NCBI GenBank assembly: GCA_942491975.1
Contig: CALOCY010000004.1
Location: 2,728,001-2,792,000, forward strand
DNA length: 64,000 nt
DNA from: CALOCY01 sp942491975
Lineage (GTDB): Bacteria > Bacteroidota > Bacteroidia > Bacteroidales > Prolixibacteraceae
Reading direction: 5' to 3'
The notes below the pieces were generated by a model. It did no database searches. It was given only the letters and a program-made list of their open reading frames with translations, and was not told the origin of the DNA. The position numbers were made by a program, and so were the translations under genes. This document shows, one piece after another, positions 54,614-62,834 of this stretch; the first letter of the stretch is position 1, and the number at the start of each line of letters is the position of its first letter.

Positions 54614-56963
54614 GTTCAGTACGGTTTATAATTTCATTTTGCAACTCTTCGCCAAGGTCATTAAAATAATCGCTGTAGCCGGCCACGCGCACAATCAGGT
54701 CGCGGTAGTTCTCCGGATTTTTCAAGGCATCACGGAGTGTGTCGGCCGATACCACATTGAACTGGATGTGGTGCCCGTCCATGCGAAAATAGCTACGCAC
54801 CAGTTTCGACACTTTTTCTATGGCTTCATCATCTTCAAAAAAGCCGGGTGAAAATTTCTGGTTGAGCAATGTGCCCCCCGTGCGCAAGTGGTCTATTTTG
54901 GATGCCGATTTTACCACTGCTGTAGGACCGTATTTGTCTGTTCCCTGTACCGGCGATATCCCTTCGGATAACGGCACTCCTGCCTTTCGCCCGTCAGGTA
55001 ATGCACCAATTACACTGCCAAAGTAGACATGACAGGTGGTAGGTAACAGGTTAATACGATGATGTCCTCCCCGTGTGTTGGGTTTACCGTTCACCGCATC
55101 GTAATAACTTTCAAAAATTTCAGTCAGGTGGTTGTCGGCATAATCGTCATCGTTACCGTATTTGGGCGTGTTGTATACCAGTTCGTAACGCAACTGTTCG
55201 TGCCCTTTAAAATTATCTTTTAACGCTTCCAGCATCTTATCCATACCGGTAGTTTTCTTGTCGAACACATGGTAGTGTATGGCCGACAGGCAATCGGTCA
55301 TAGTACCCATCCCCACACCCTGTATATATGAGGTATTGTAGCGTGCCCCTCCTGCATTATAGTCGGTCCCGGTAGTAATGCAATCATCAATGATGAGCGA
55401 AAGGAATGGCACGGGAAGGTTTTTGGCAAAGATGCGTTCAATGGTATTGTTGCCCCGGATCTTTATATCCACAAAATAGTTGAGCTGTTTTTTGTAGGCT
55501 TCCAGTAGTTGTTCAAATGTATCAAATTTACACGGGTCGCCCGTTTTCAACCCCAACTGCTTCGCGGTACGCGGGTCAATGCCGTTGTTCAGGGTCAGCT
55601 CCAGTATTTTGGGCAGGTTAAAATAGCCGGTCAGCACATACGCTTCGGTGCCGAATGCCCCTGTCTCCACACAGCCGCTGGCACCTCCTTTACGGGCATC
55701 CACAATCTCTTTGCCCTGCCGTAACATCTCCTGGATAATGGCATCGGTATTGAAGATGGAGGGCTGTCCAAACCCTGTTTTTACAATGTTAACTGCCCGG
55801 TTGATGAGGCTGTCGGGGTTCTTTTTGGAGACCTGTACCATTGAGCTGGGCTGCAACAGGCGCATCTCTTCAATAATGTCCAAAATGATGTAACTCATTT
55901 CATTCGAAGCATCCGATCCATCCTCTTTTACACCTCCCACGTTGATGAGGCAAAAGTCGGTGTAGGTGTTGCTCTCCTGTGCTGTTACCCCCACTTTGGG
56001 CGGGGCAGGATGGTTGTTGAATTTTATCCAGAATGCCTGTAACAACTCAACAGCTTTCTCTTTGGATAGCGTTCCTGCCAGCACCTCTTTTTGATAGAAA
56101 GGGTTGAGGTGCTGGTCGAGCCGACCGGGATTGAACGAGTCCCATGGGTTGACCTCGGTAATCACCCCCAGATGCACAAACCAGTAGTATTGCAGGGCTT
56201 CGTGGAAGGTTTGTGGGGCGTGTGCCGGTACCCGGCGACATACCCGTTCCATCTCCAGTAGCTCTGCTTTACGGATTTCATCGGTCTCTTTGGCAGCCAA
56301 TGCTTTGAGCTTGTCGGCATGGCGTTCGGCCCACATGATAAGTGCCCGGGCAGCCACCTCATTGGCGTTGAGTTGTTCCCGTTTGTCACAGGCCTGCGGG
56401 TCATTGGCAAAATCAAGTATTGCTATGCTCTTTCTGATATCCTCAATAATATCGAGCATCCCTTTTTTGTAGATCTTGTCGCCACATACGGTGTGTCCGG
56501 GGGCACGCTGCTCCTGGAATTCGGTGAATATCCCTGCGGCATAAGCGGCCAGCCATTCATCCGACATGTTTGCCATGAGCTGCTCCCGGTTCGATTTTCC
56601 TGTCCAGAACGGGATGATCACCTCTTCATAGGCTTTGCGTGTCTTTTCACTTGATTTAAACGACACCTTTTCCCGGTTGTGCAGTATTTCAAGGTCTTTC
56701 AGTGAGTGGATGCTTATTTCGGGGTAGGTGGGCGTTGCTTTGAGGGCAGGCCCCCGTTCCCCGACAATGAGTTCACCATTGTTGATACAGATGTATTTAC
56801 GGGAAAGGATGTATTCAAATGCCTTTGCCCGCTGCACGGGTACTGATAATCCCTGTGGTACAAAGCTTTTATAGAATTCAGTCACCAGCAGTGCCCGCTC
56901 TTCCGAAATGCGGTTTTCGGCATTCAGGCTCTCCTCTCTTAGTTTATATATACGTTTGTTCAT
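54600..56963 (-). CDS. hypD: Glycyl-radical trans-4-hydroxy-L-proline dehydratase
   Basis: A 787-residue glycyl-radical enzyme. It has the thiyl Cys431 followed by Glu433 (SGCVETG) and the glycyl radical Gly762 in RVAGYSDYF. Compared from memory with the Clostridioides difficile hydroxyproline dehydratase, Asp275, Phe337, Cys431, Glu433, Thr642 and Gly762 all fall at a constant offset of three from the published active-site numbers. That supports this specificity over pyruvate formate-lyase, which has a Cys-Cys pair, or glycerol dehydratase. It dehydrates trans-4-hydroxyproline to pyrroline-5-carboxylate. The name hypD here is not the hydrogenase protein. ATG 56963 is chosen; the open frame upstream is not family-like. 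Confidence 0.88.
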   Translation of the reverse strand: MNKRIYKLREESLNAENRISEERALLVTEFYKSFVPQGLSVPVQRAKAFEYILSRKYICINNGELIVGERGPALKATPTYPEISIHSLKDLEILHNREKVSFKSSEKTRKAYEEVIIPFWTGKSNREQLMANMSDEWLAAYAAGIFTEFQEQRAPGHTVCGDKIYKKGMLDIIEDIRKSIAILDFANDPQACDKREQLNANEVAARALIMWAERHADKLKALAAKETDEIRKAELLEMERVCRRVPAHAPQTFHEALQYYWFVHLGVITEVNPWDSFNPGRLDQHLNPFYQKEVLAGTLSKEKAVELLQAFWIKFNNHPAPPKVGVTAQESNTYTDFCLINVGGVKEDGSDASNEMSYIILDIIEEMRLLQPSSMVQVSKKNPDSLINRAVNIVKTGFGQPSIFNTDAIIQEMLRQGKEIVDARKGGASGCVETGAFGTEAYVLTGYFNLPKILELTLNNGIDPRTAKQLGLKTGDPCKFDTFEQLLEAYKKQLNYFVDIKIRGNNTIERIFAKNLPVPFLSLIIDDCITTGTDYNAGGARYNTSYIQGVGMGTMTDCLSAIHYHVFDKKTTGMDKMLEALKDNFKGHEQLRYELVYNTPKYGNDDDYADNHLTEIFESYYDAVNGKPNTRGGHHRINLLPTTCHVYFGSVIGALPDGRKAGVPLSEGISPVQGTDKYGPTAVVKSASKIDHLRTGGTLLNQKFSPGFFEDDEAIEKVSKLVRSYFRMDGHHIQFNVVSADTLRDALKNPENYRDLIVRVAGYSDYFNDLGEELQNEIINRTEHEKF

Positions 56964-57209
56964 GATCAATAGATTATTAGACGATTGGATTGGTAGAGCT
57001 GAATAGTGCATGAGTTCATAAGTGCAATTCGGAGGCTCAATTCCGATTTTATGTTTTTCTCTGGTTTTCCAATCCGATGCAATATTAATCTTGCATCCGG
57101 CGTCCTGTTTTTTTATTTTTTGCAGGTTAAATTCCGTTACCTTCTATTCTTCGCTTCTCTACTTCTTCTCTTTAATTGTTCATTGCTAATTTCTCATTGT
57201 TAATTGTTG

Positions 57210-58007
57210 TCAGCCTCCGATTTTCACCTTAAACCCGGCTTTTTCAAAGACTTTTTTTACCCCGGAAAGGTCTGATTTTTGCAATCCTGCCACGCCTTCC
57301 ATCTTATTCTTAATGCCAAAACGGTTGTACTTGTGGGTGGCAATAGCGTGGTACGGCAGCAGGTCAACCTGCTCAATACGGCCGTTCATACCCTTCAGTT
57401 CATCGGCAATGCGTTGCATCTCCTCATCGCTGAAATTAAAGCCCGGCACCACCGGTATACGCCCCCTGACGGTTGCCCCCGTTGCCAACAGCTTTTTCAG
57501 GTTTTCGGCAATGCGCCTGTTGCCTGCCCCGGTGTATATTTTATGCTTGTCGTTGTCGGTATGTTTGTAGTCGTAAAGAAAAAGATCGGTGTAGTGCGCG
57601 ACTTCCTCAAGGGTTTCCCACTGCACCTGCCCCGATGTGTCAACAACCGTGTGTATGCCAGCTGATTTACACGCTTTTAACAGTGCAATAAGGAATTCCG
57701 GTTGCATCAACGGCTCCCCGCCCGAGAAGGTCACCCCGCCACCTGATTCTTCCATGAAAACGTTCTCTTTCTCAATTTCCCGCATCACTGCCTCAACACT
57801 CATTTTGCGCCCGGTTTGCTCTTTTTGTTCAAAGGTGTTGTTGTCCATCACCACATTTTTTATTGATGTCACCGGTTGCATGGCTATACTTTCGGGGTTG
57901 TGGCACCACCAACATTGCAGGGGACAGCCTTTAAAGAAAAGCGTGGTGCGGATACCCGGCCCGTCATGTACGGCAAAGCGTTTGATATCAAATATGATTC
58001 CGGACAT
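57210..58007 (-). CDS. Radical SAM activase of the glycyl-radical enzyme
   Basis: A 265-residue activating enzyme with the radical SAM cluster motif Cys28-x3-Cys32-x2-Cys35 (GCPLQCWWCHNPES) and TFSGGEPLMQPEF for SAM binding. Many dehydratase activases carry an extra eight-cysteine ferredoxin-like insert after the first cluster. Here that stretch (about 41-75) has no cysteine, so only one cluster is expected, as in pyruvate formate-lyase activase. It installs the glycyl radical on the dehydratase encoded 246 nt downstream. The frame extends to a GTG at 58034, but the ATG at 58007 begins the usual SGIIFDI. Confidence 0.93.
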   Translation of the reverse strand: MSGIIFDIKRFAVHDGPGIRTTLFFKGCPLQCWWCHNPESIAMQPVTSIKNVVMDNNTFEQKEQTGRKMSVEAVMREIEKENVFMEESGGGVTFSGGEPLMQPEFLIALLKACKSAGIHTVVDTSGQVQWETLEEVAHYTDLFLYDYKHTDNDKHKIYTGAGNRRIAENLKKLLATGATVRGRIPVVPGFNFSDEEMQRIADELKGMNGRIEQVDLLPYHAIATHKYNRFGIKNKMEGVAGLQKSDLSGVKKVFEKAGFKVKIGG

Positions 58008-58058
58008 ATCAGAGTATTGATAATAGTTCGTCACTTTTTAAAATTGCCTGAAGATTAG

Positions 58059-58142
58059 AACTTTTCCAAAGTATATTTAATTTGGATATTTGACTAAAAA
58101 TCAAATTTTTAGCATTTTTTTAATTTCAACTTTGGAAAAGTT
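58059..58142 (-). promoter_or_regulatory. Spaced inverted repeat upstream of the hydroxyproline operon
   Basis: AACTTTTCCAAAGT (58059-58072) and its exact complement ACTTTGGAAAAGTT (58129-58142) are separated by 56 nt, upstream of the activase start. On the minus strand the inner arm contains ATACTTTG, near the -7 consensus. The pair could be two operator sites, possibly joined by looping, for substrate-dependent control. Confidence 0.5.
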
Positions 58143-58678
58143 TACCGAAAAAATAGAATGGCAGTGCATTTAGCACGGAAAAGTGGTTGTCCCCTCAGTT
58201 CAGGAGACAGGAGGCATCATAATATCCAGCATTCGTACAAGCCTTTGCCGAAGTTGTGGTAGAGGTTACTATGGAATATGTTCAGATTTCCCATCTTTAC
58301 AAATGTAGGAAAATGTTTTGGTTTTACAATTGACGGAGATCCGGGTTTTAACAAAACCAATGTCAGCTGTGGCACCATGAAACACAGCATATCCGGGAGT
58401 ACACATTTAAAGTCTACTCAACCGCTGATTTAAAGTTATATTGCTGAAATATAACACTTTAAGCACCCTGTTTTATGACTGAATATTGGTAGTAGTAGCT
58501 TTTCTTTCATGTCGTTGTTCAAATTGTGTTTATGGTACATACCACAACCTTTTTCAAACAAAAAAATTTACGGTTTTTTTTGAACCTTTTAGTAATATTC
58601 CCTTATTGTAACGCACAGGAAATACAATATAGCAAAGCTTTCAATTTTCATATAATAAGGTTCTGGAGAGAGACTGAA
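58143..58678. other. Non-coding gap between two minus-strand operons
   Basis: These 536 nt lie between the racemase-dipeptidase gene and the control region of the hydroxyproline genes. A short open plus-strand stretch (about 58265-58432) has no start signal or recognised homologue. Nothing else was seen. Confidence 0.35.
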
Positions 58679-60418
58679 TTATGCTGCAATGATACCATAT
58701 ATTGAGTGTTCTTCCCCTTTTTCTATTGCCCAGCTCACATTACCGTAATCAAAATGCCAGTACTCTTTTATATCTACTGCAAAATTTTCATTTTCGAATA
58801 AACTAATTAACAGCTCTCTATTTATTTTTGCTAAAGGAGCGATGAAAGGATGGTGTGGATAGCATTTATCGTTCAGGTCAATGTTCAATCCATCGTTCGT
58901 CCCAAAATCCATTACACAGTCGTTTTTTAAATCATAAATTAATGCATCCACAGCACCTCCGGTTGCATGAAGCGATTCAGTGGGTGGTGCAATGAAATAA
59001 GAGACATTTTCTTTAATCTCTTCCAATTCTAATTTTGGATATTTTTTCTGAAAAAAATCAACTTTTTCTTCCCACAACAATCGTTGATGTTCAAAAGATC
59101 TCCAGGCGGAACGAATGATTAATGATTTGTCTTGTATGTCAAGAATTTTACTTATCCTCCCGACTTTTTCATATACCTCTTCTCTTACCAGGTATTGATA
59201 ATCCTTTTGGACAGATGGTTCGAATACCAAATTAAAATCTGAATCTTTCAAACTAATTAATGGAGAGTGGTTGTCAATAATTTTAATAGTTGGAAGAAGT
59301 TGTTTGTGCTTACGGTATTTTTTCTCAACCGATTCGCAATATTCTTGTGCATTCATATTATCACTTGTTTTTTTAATTACATAAGGTGATGTCATGGCTG
59401 AGAGCAAAGCTCCATAATTCAAATCAAATGCTAATTCGTTTCCAACTTTTAGTTTTGTCTTTTTTGAATCAATAATAATATGGTCACTGCTGGCTCCAAG
59501 AATTTCGATATCCAATTTAGGTGTCAATCCGGAAACTAAAACATCTTGCAATCCAATCCCAAGAATAGCTCTTTTTATTTGGCCATTATCTTTAAACTCA
59601 GGAATATTTCCAAAAGCATCTTGATAAATTTCACCATAGGGTACCGATGGTTTTGTTTTTAATTCAATTACTTCTGCCACTAAAGTAAATGCATCAGTAA
59701 ATAAGCCAGGAATTAACTTTCTATTAAGTGTCTCTCTTCCTAAAAATATGGATTCTCCTATTCTTAAGTTATTTATTCTTCCAACATCTTTAGTTGACAT
59801 AAACCAATCGTAATTGGCCGAGTTCCCTCCGGAAATTATATCTGGTTTTAGTCCAAACTTTTTTTCAATATTATTCACAATGGAAGACAAGGTTTGCATT
59901 TTTTCCTCATCCGGTTTTATACCTCCAAAACAAGCTAAATTAGTCCCTAAGCCTATTAATTCAACACCTTCAATTTTCAATACCTGTTCAATGGTACGAT
60001 CTAAATCCAAGGGCATTATTCCTTCTCTCAGATCTCCCATCTCAACCATTAAAATTATTTTGTGTTTAACATTTTGTTCTACAGCAAATTTCGAGAGCCT
60101 TTTGATGACTGCAATTTCTGAATTAAGGCTTATATCTGAATATTTTACTACTTCCCCGACCTGACTTAGAGCGGGTGTCCTAAGCAAAAGAAACTGTGCC
60201 TGGATGCCTGCATTACGCATCCTTATGATATTCTCTAATCTTGAATCCGCAAGAATTTTTATGCCACTTTTTACTAACATTTCGGCGATATCCGGGTCGC
60301 CACATATCGCTTTCGTAACACCAATAACATCAACATCCTTCGCCCCATAGTGTTCTTTCAATGTTTTTGCATTATGGGCAATTTTCTCAAGATTTATCTG
60401 GATTCTTGGGGTTGGCAT
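58679..60418 (-). CDS. Fusion: PLP amino-acid racemase + VanX-like D-Ala-D-Ala dipeptidase
   Basis: A 579-residue fusion. Residues 1-350 are an alanine/ornithine-racemase-type PLP barrel with beta domain: the PLP lysine Lys36 in GVTKAICGDPDIA, then ILADSRLENI, SLNSE, SGGNSANYDW and RIGESIFLGRE. Residues 375-579 are an M15D (VanX/DdpX) metallopeptidase with Arg440 (SAWRSFEHQ), zinc ligands His484 and Asp491 (SLHATGGAVD), and Glu552/His555 (KEYWHFDYG), the last histidine being the third ligand. The predicted work is cleavage of a D,D-dipeptide and racemisation of the released D-amino acid, in the cytoplasm (no signal peptide). The start overlaps the end of the DUF1611 gene by 25 nt. Confidence 0.87.
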   Translation of the reverse strand: MPTPRIQINLEKIAHNAKTLKEHYGAKDVDVIGVTKAICGDPDIAEMLVKSGIKILADSRLENIIRMRNAGIQAQFLLLRTPALSQVGEVVKYSDISLNSEIAVIKRLSKFAVEQNVKHKIILMVEMGDLREGIMPLDLDRTIEQVLKIEGVELIGLGTNLACFGGIKPDEEKMQTLSSIVNNIEKKFGLKPDIISGGNSANYDWFMSTKDVGRINNLRIGESIFLGRETLNRKLIPGLFTDAFTLVAEVIELKTKPSVPYGEIYQDAFGNIPEFKDNGQIKRAILGIGLQDVLVSGLTPKLDIEILGASSDHIIIDSKKTKLKVGNELAFDLNYGALLSAMTSPYVIKKTSDNMNAQEYCESVEKKYRKHKQLLPTIKIIDNHSPLISLKDSDFNLVFEPSVQKDYQYLVREEVYEKVGRISKILDIQDKSLIIRSAWRSFEHQRLLWEEKVDFFQKKYPKLELEEIKENVSYFIAPPTESLHATGGAVDALIYDLKNDCVMDFGTNDGLNIDLNDKCYPHHPFIAPLAKINRELLISLFENENFAVDIKEYWHFDYGNVSWAIEKGEEHSIYGIIAA

Positions 60419-61494
60419 ATGAGTTTTTTAGCTTTAAGTAATTCAGGAAATGTTTCGAATAATTTTGCAATGATTTTATCGCAACCAAACTTCAGTACAT
60501 CGGTAGTTGGTAAATCATATTTATATTCATATTCAATCACTGTGCCTTTCACATCATCATCATCCATATCTTCATGATTTAGTGTGATTGCAACAACCTT
60601 TGATTTTGAGAAAACCTCAATTAATTCAATCTCACTTTCCAATGTAGGCATCGGAATGTTTGGATAATCGCAATGGTTTATTCTTTTTGGGGGATGCTGT
60701 AGTATAATAGCATTTGGCATTGCCCCCCTCATAATAGCGCTGGAGGAAGTAAATGCCGGGTGACTTAATGCACCTTGTCCTTCAACAACTATAATGTCGG
60801 GATGCTCTGTTTCGTATGCATTGACAACCGCATTTTCAACCTCCCCTGTTGCAAAACCCGAACTTAACACATCTACTGCAACACCATACTTTGCTCCCTG
60901 AAGTATCCCGGTTTGTCCCGTTGCAATAAAAGCGGCTTTCAGTCCTGTCTTTCTTAATGCCTCAACCAATTTTACAGTAGTGGTTCTTTTACCTACAGCA
61001 CAATCGGTGCCAGCTACCGTTACCACAGGGCATTTTACATTATTAATGCGTCCGGTAAAATTGTGTAAATATTTTCTTAAAGGTGCTTTTCTGATGTCGT
61101 GGATACTGACACCAAATTGCTTGGCTTTTTTTACAAATTCTTCATCTTCTGTAAAAAATTCCGGAAGACCATTTACAATATTCATTCCCATTTTCATAGC
61201 TGTAAAAATGATCTGTCGCTGCTCCTCGTCAAGATATGAAGCAAGTGGCGCAATACCATAAATAAAATAGTCTGGAATGAGATTCAGTTTCTGAAGGGCC
61301 TCTTCCATACTTTTAAATACAGGAATTCCATTTTTAATCCCATCCAGATATTCACCGGCATCCAGTCCCGCCTTTTTACTGTCAATAATACCCAGAATTT
61401 TATATTTTGCTGAGTGCCTGGCAAGTCCGTTGGCTACTTTGCCATCAATTTTTCCAAATTCGTTTTCACTGTAAACTATTGCATTTGTCTTCAT
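60394..61494 (-). CDS. DUF1611 P-loop protein (DgcN-like)
   Basis: A 366-residue protein with a Rossmann-like N-domain (5-140) and a C-terminal P-loop domain with GTDCAVGKRTT (162-172) and VEGQGALSHPAF (237-248). This is the DUF1611 family. From memory, one member (DgcN) has been described as a D-glutamate N-acetyltransferase, and others sit beside dipeptide epimerases. The coupling here to a racemase-dipeptidase points to D-amino-acid or peptidoglycan-fragment metabolism. ATG 61494 is chosen because the nine extra upstream codons are not family-like. It is the first gene of the two-gene unit. Confidence 0.85.
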   Translation of the reverse strand: MKTNAIVYSENEFGKIDGKVANGLARHSAKYKILGIIDSKKAGLDAGEYLDGIKNGIPVFKSMEEALQKLNLIPDYFIYGIAPLASYLDEEQRQIIFTAMKMGMNIVNGLPEFFTEDEEFVKKAKQFGVSIHDIRKAPLRKYLHNFTGRINNVKCPVVTVAGTDCAVGKRTTTVKLVEALRKTGLKAAFIATGQTGILQGAKYGVAVDVLSSGFATGEVENAVVNAYETEHPDIIVVEGQGALSHPAFTSSSAIMRGAMPNAIILQHPPKRINHCDYPNIPMPTLESEIELIEVFSKSKVVAITLNHEDMDDDDVKGTVIEYEYKYDLPTTDVLKFGCDKIIAKLFETFPELLKAKKLICQPQESR

Positions 61495-61510
61495 AAATAA
61501 TATGTAAATT

Positions 61511-61534
61511 AATATATCCACTATAGGACATATT
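61511..61534 (-). promoter_or_regulatory. Inverted repeat just upstream of the DUF1611 gene
   Basis: AATATATCC and GGACATATT (one mismatch) with a 6-nt spacer end 17 nt upstream of the start codon. It is a candidate site for the adjacent AraC-type regulator. A further palindrome GTACGTAC lies near 61573. Confidence 0.35.
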
Positions 61535-61768
61535 CAATGTTCGATATTTTAATACCGACACTTTATTTTAGTACGTACAAAAAAGTATGGCATCAGGTCA
61601 GTTTGTAATCGAATAAACACAGGTTAACACACCCTCTATCAACCGTTAAAAAAATGATTGATAACAGCTATGTGCAGACTATTTTGGACTTATCCAATAA
61701 GTAACCCACAAAGGTGATGACAAATAAAACTGAAAGTATTACATTTATCTGTAAGAATCTTACATATA

Positions 61769-62329
61769 TCACATGTTTTCCAGATTGTTCTTGCGTTTTT
61801 TCTTCAATTGCTTGTAAAAAGAGGGAGAAAGACCGGTTACTTTCTTGAATTGATTGGATAAATGAGCAACGCTGCTGTAGTGTAATTTATAAGAAATTTC
61901 TGTAAGGTTCAGTTCATTATACAAAAGCAATTCCTTTGCTTTTTCAATTTTGTTGATAATGATAAATTGTTGTATGGTGATGCCTTTTACTTCAGAAAAA
62001 GTATTGGCAAGATAAGTGTAGTCATAACCTAACTTATTACTGATGTAATCAGAATAGTTTTCTTTAGGCAATTCATCCATATGATGGATCATTTCATTTA
62101 TTACATTCTTTATTTTTTCTATCAGAATGCTTCGCTTATCATCCAGTAGTTCCAGCCCTGATTTGAGCAGGTTCTTTTTTAATTGTTCACGCTGTTTTGG
62201 GTTTATGTCCTCCAAAATTTCAACCATACCAAGATCGACAACTATATATTTTAGCCCCAACTTTTTCAACTCTTCCTTTACCATCATTTTGCAACGCAAG
62301 CTGACCATGTATTTGATATATAGTTTCAT
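61769..62329 (-). CDS. AraC-family transcriptional regulator
   Basis: A 186-residue regulator. The N-terminal part (1-70) is the small MKLYIKYMVSLRCKMMVKEE-type domain seen in many Bacteroidota regulators, and the C-terminal 100 residues hold two helix-turn-helix motifs (YTYLANTFSEVKGITIQQF and LTEISYKLHYSSVAHLSNQF). There is no sugar-binding cupin domain, so it may respond to a small ligand or to protein contact. It lies 274 nt upstream of the DUF1611 gene on the same strand and is the natural candidate to control that pair. Confidence 0.87.
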   Translation of the reverse strand: MKLYIKYMVSLRCKMMVKEELKKLGLKYIVVDLGMVEILEDINPKQREQLKKNLLKSGLELLDDKRSILIEKIKNVINEMIHHMDELPKENYSDYISNKLGYDYTYLANTFSEVKGITIQQFIIINKIEKAKELLLYNELNLTEISYKLHYSSVAHLSNQFKKVTGLSPSFYKQLKKKRKNNLENM

Positions 62330-62426
62330 CGCTCTATTCTGTTTTTTAAATTTATATTATGATTGCGAGCGTTCTCCCGGTATGTATGGTAAAGGATTGC
62401 GACAGGATCTTGAGTAATTCTCATGA

Positions 62427-62630
62427 TTAAATCAAAATGTTTTTAACACGCCCAACGTCCCCTGATTCTAACCCTACTTTTATTCCGTGAGGATGGCTGG
62501 CCGATTTAGTGAGAATCCGCTGCACAATCCCCTCTGTCAATTTACCCGTTCGCTGGTCATGCTTCTGAACAATTTCTACACGTTGCCCAATTTGAATGTT
62601 TTTTCTGGTTATATGAGTGCTTTCTGACAT
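62427..62630 (-). CDS. YwbE family protein
   Basis: A 67-residue protein with the YwbE pattern: IQIGQRVEIVQKHDQRTGKL, GIVQRILTKSASHPHGIKV and the final GDVGRVKNIL. The family is small, cytoplasmic and of unknown function; the fold looks like a small beta barrel. The length is standard. The gene lies between ruvB and the AraC-type gene on the minus strand. Confidence 0.9.
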   Translation of the reverse strand: MSESTHITRKNIQIGQRVEIVQKHDQRTGKLTEGIVQRILTKSASHPHGIKVGLESGDVGRVKNILI

Positions 62631-62834
62631 TGTTTTCCTATTTTAAAATGTCTTATAACAGTGCATAGCGAACACGGTTCCAAATAAAGATACGAAGTAT
62701 TTTTTAATTGGAAGTAAAGTGTGAACTACGTGGGTATGCTGGTTTCCGGATAGTATTTTACCGCTTTTTACTATATTGTGTATTAAACACTGTTATGTTT
62801 TAATCTTTACAAAAGTATAGAATTAAGATGTTTC

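Noticed and set aside
54600..56963. Reading the glycyl-radical enzyme as pyruvate formate-lyase
   Set aside because: The active site has a single Cys followed by V-E rather than the adjacent Cys pair of formate-lyases, and the neighbours concern proline peptides.
58265..58432. Open plus-strand stretch that could be a small gene or remnant
   Set aside because: It has no credible start, no ribosome-binding or promoter signal and no recognisable motif.
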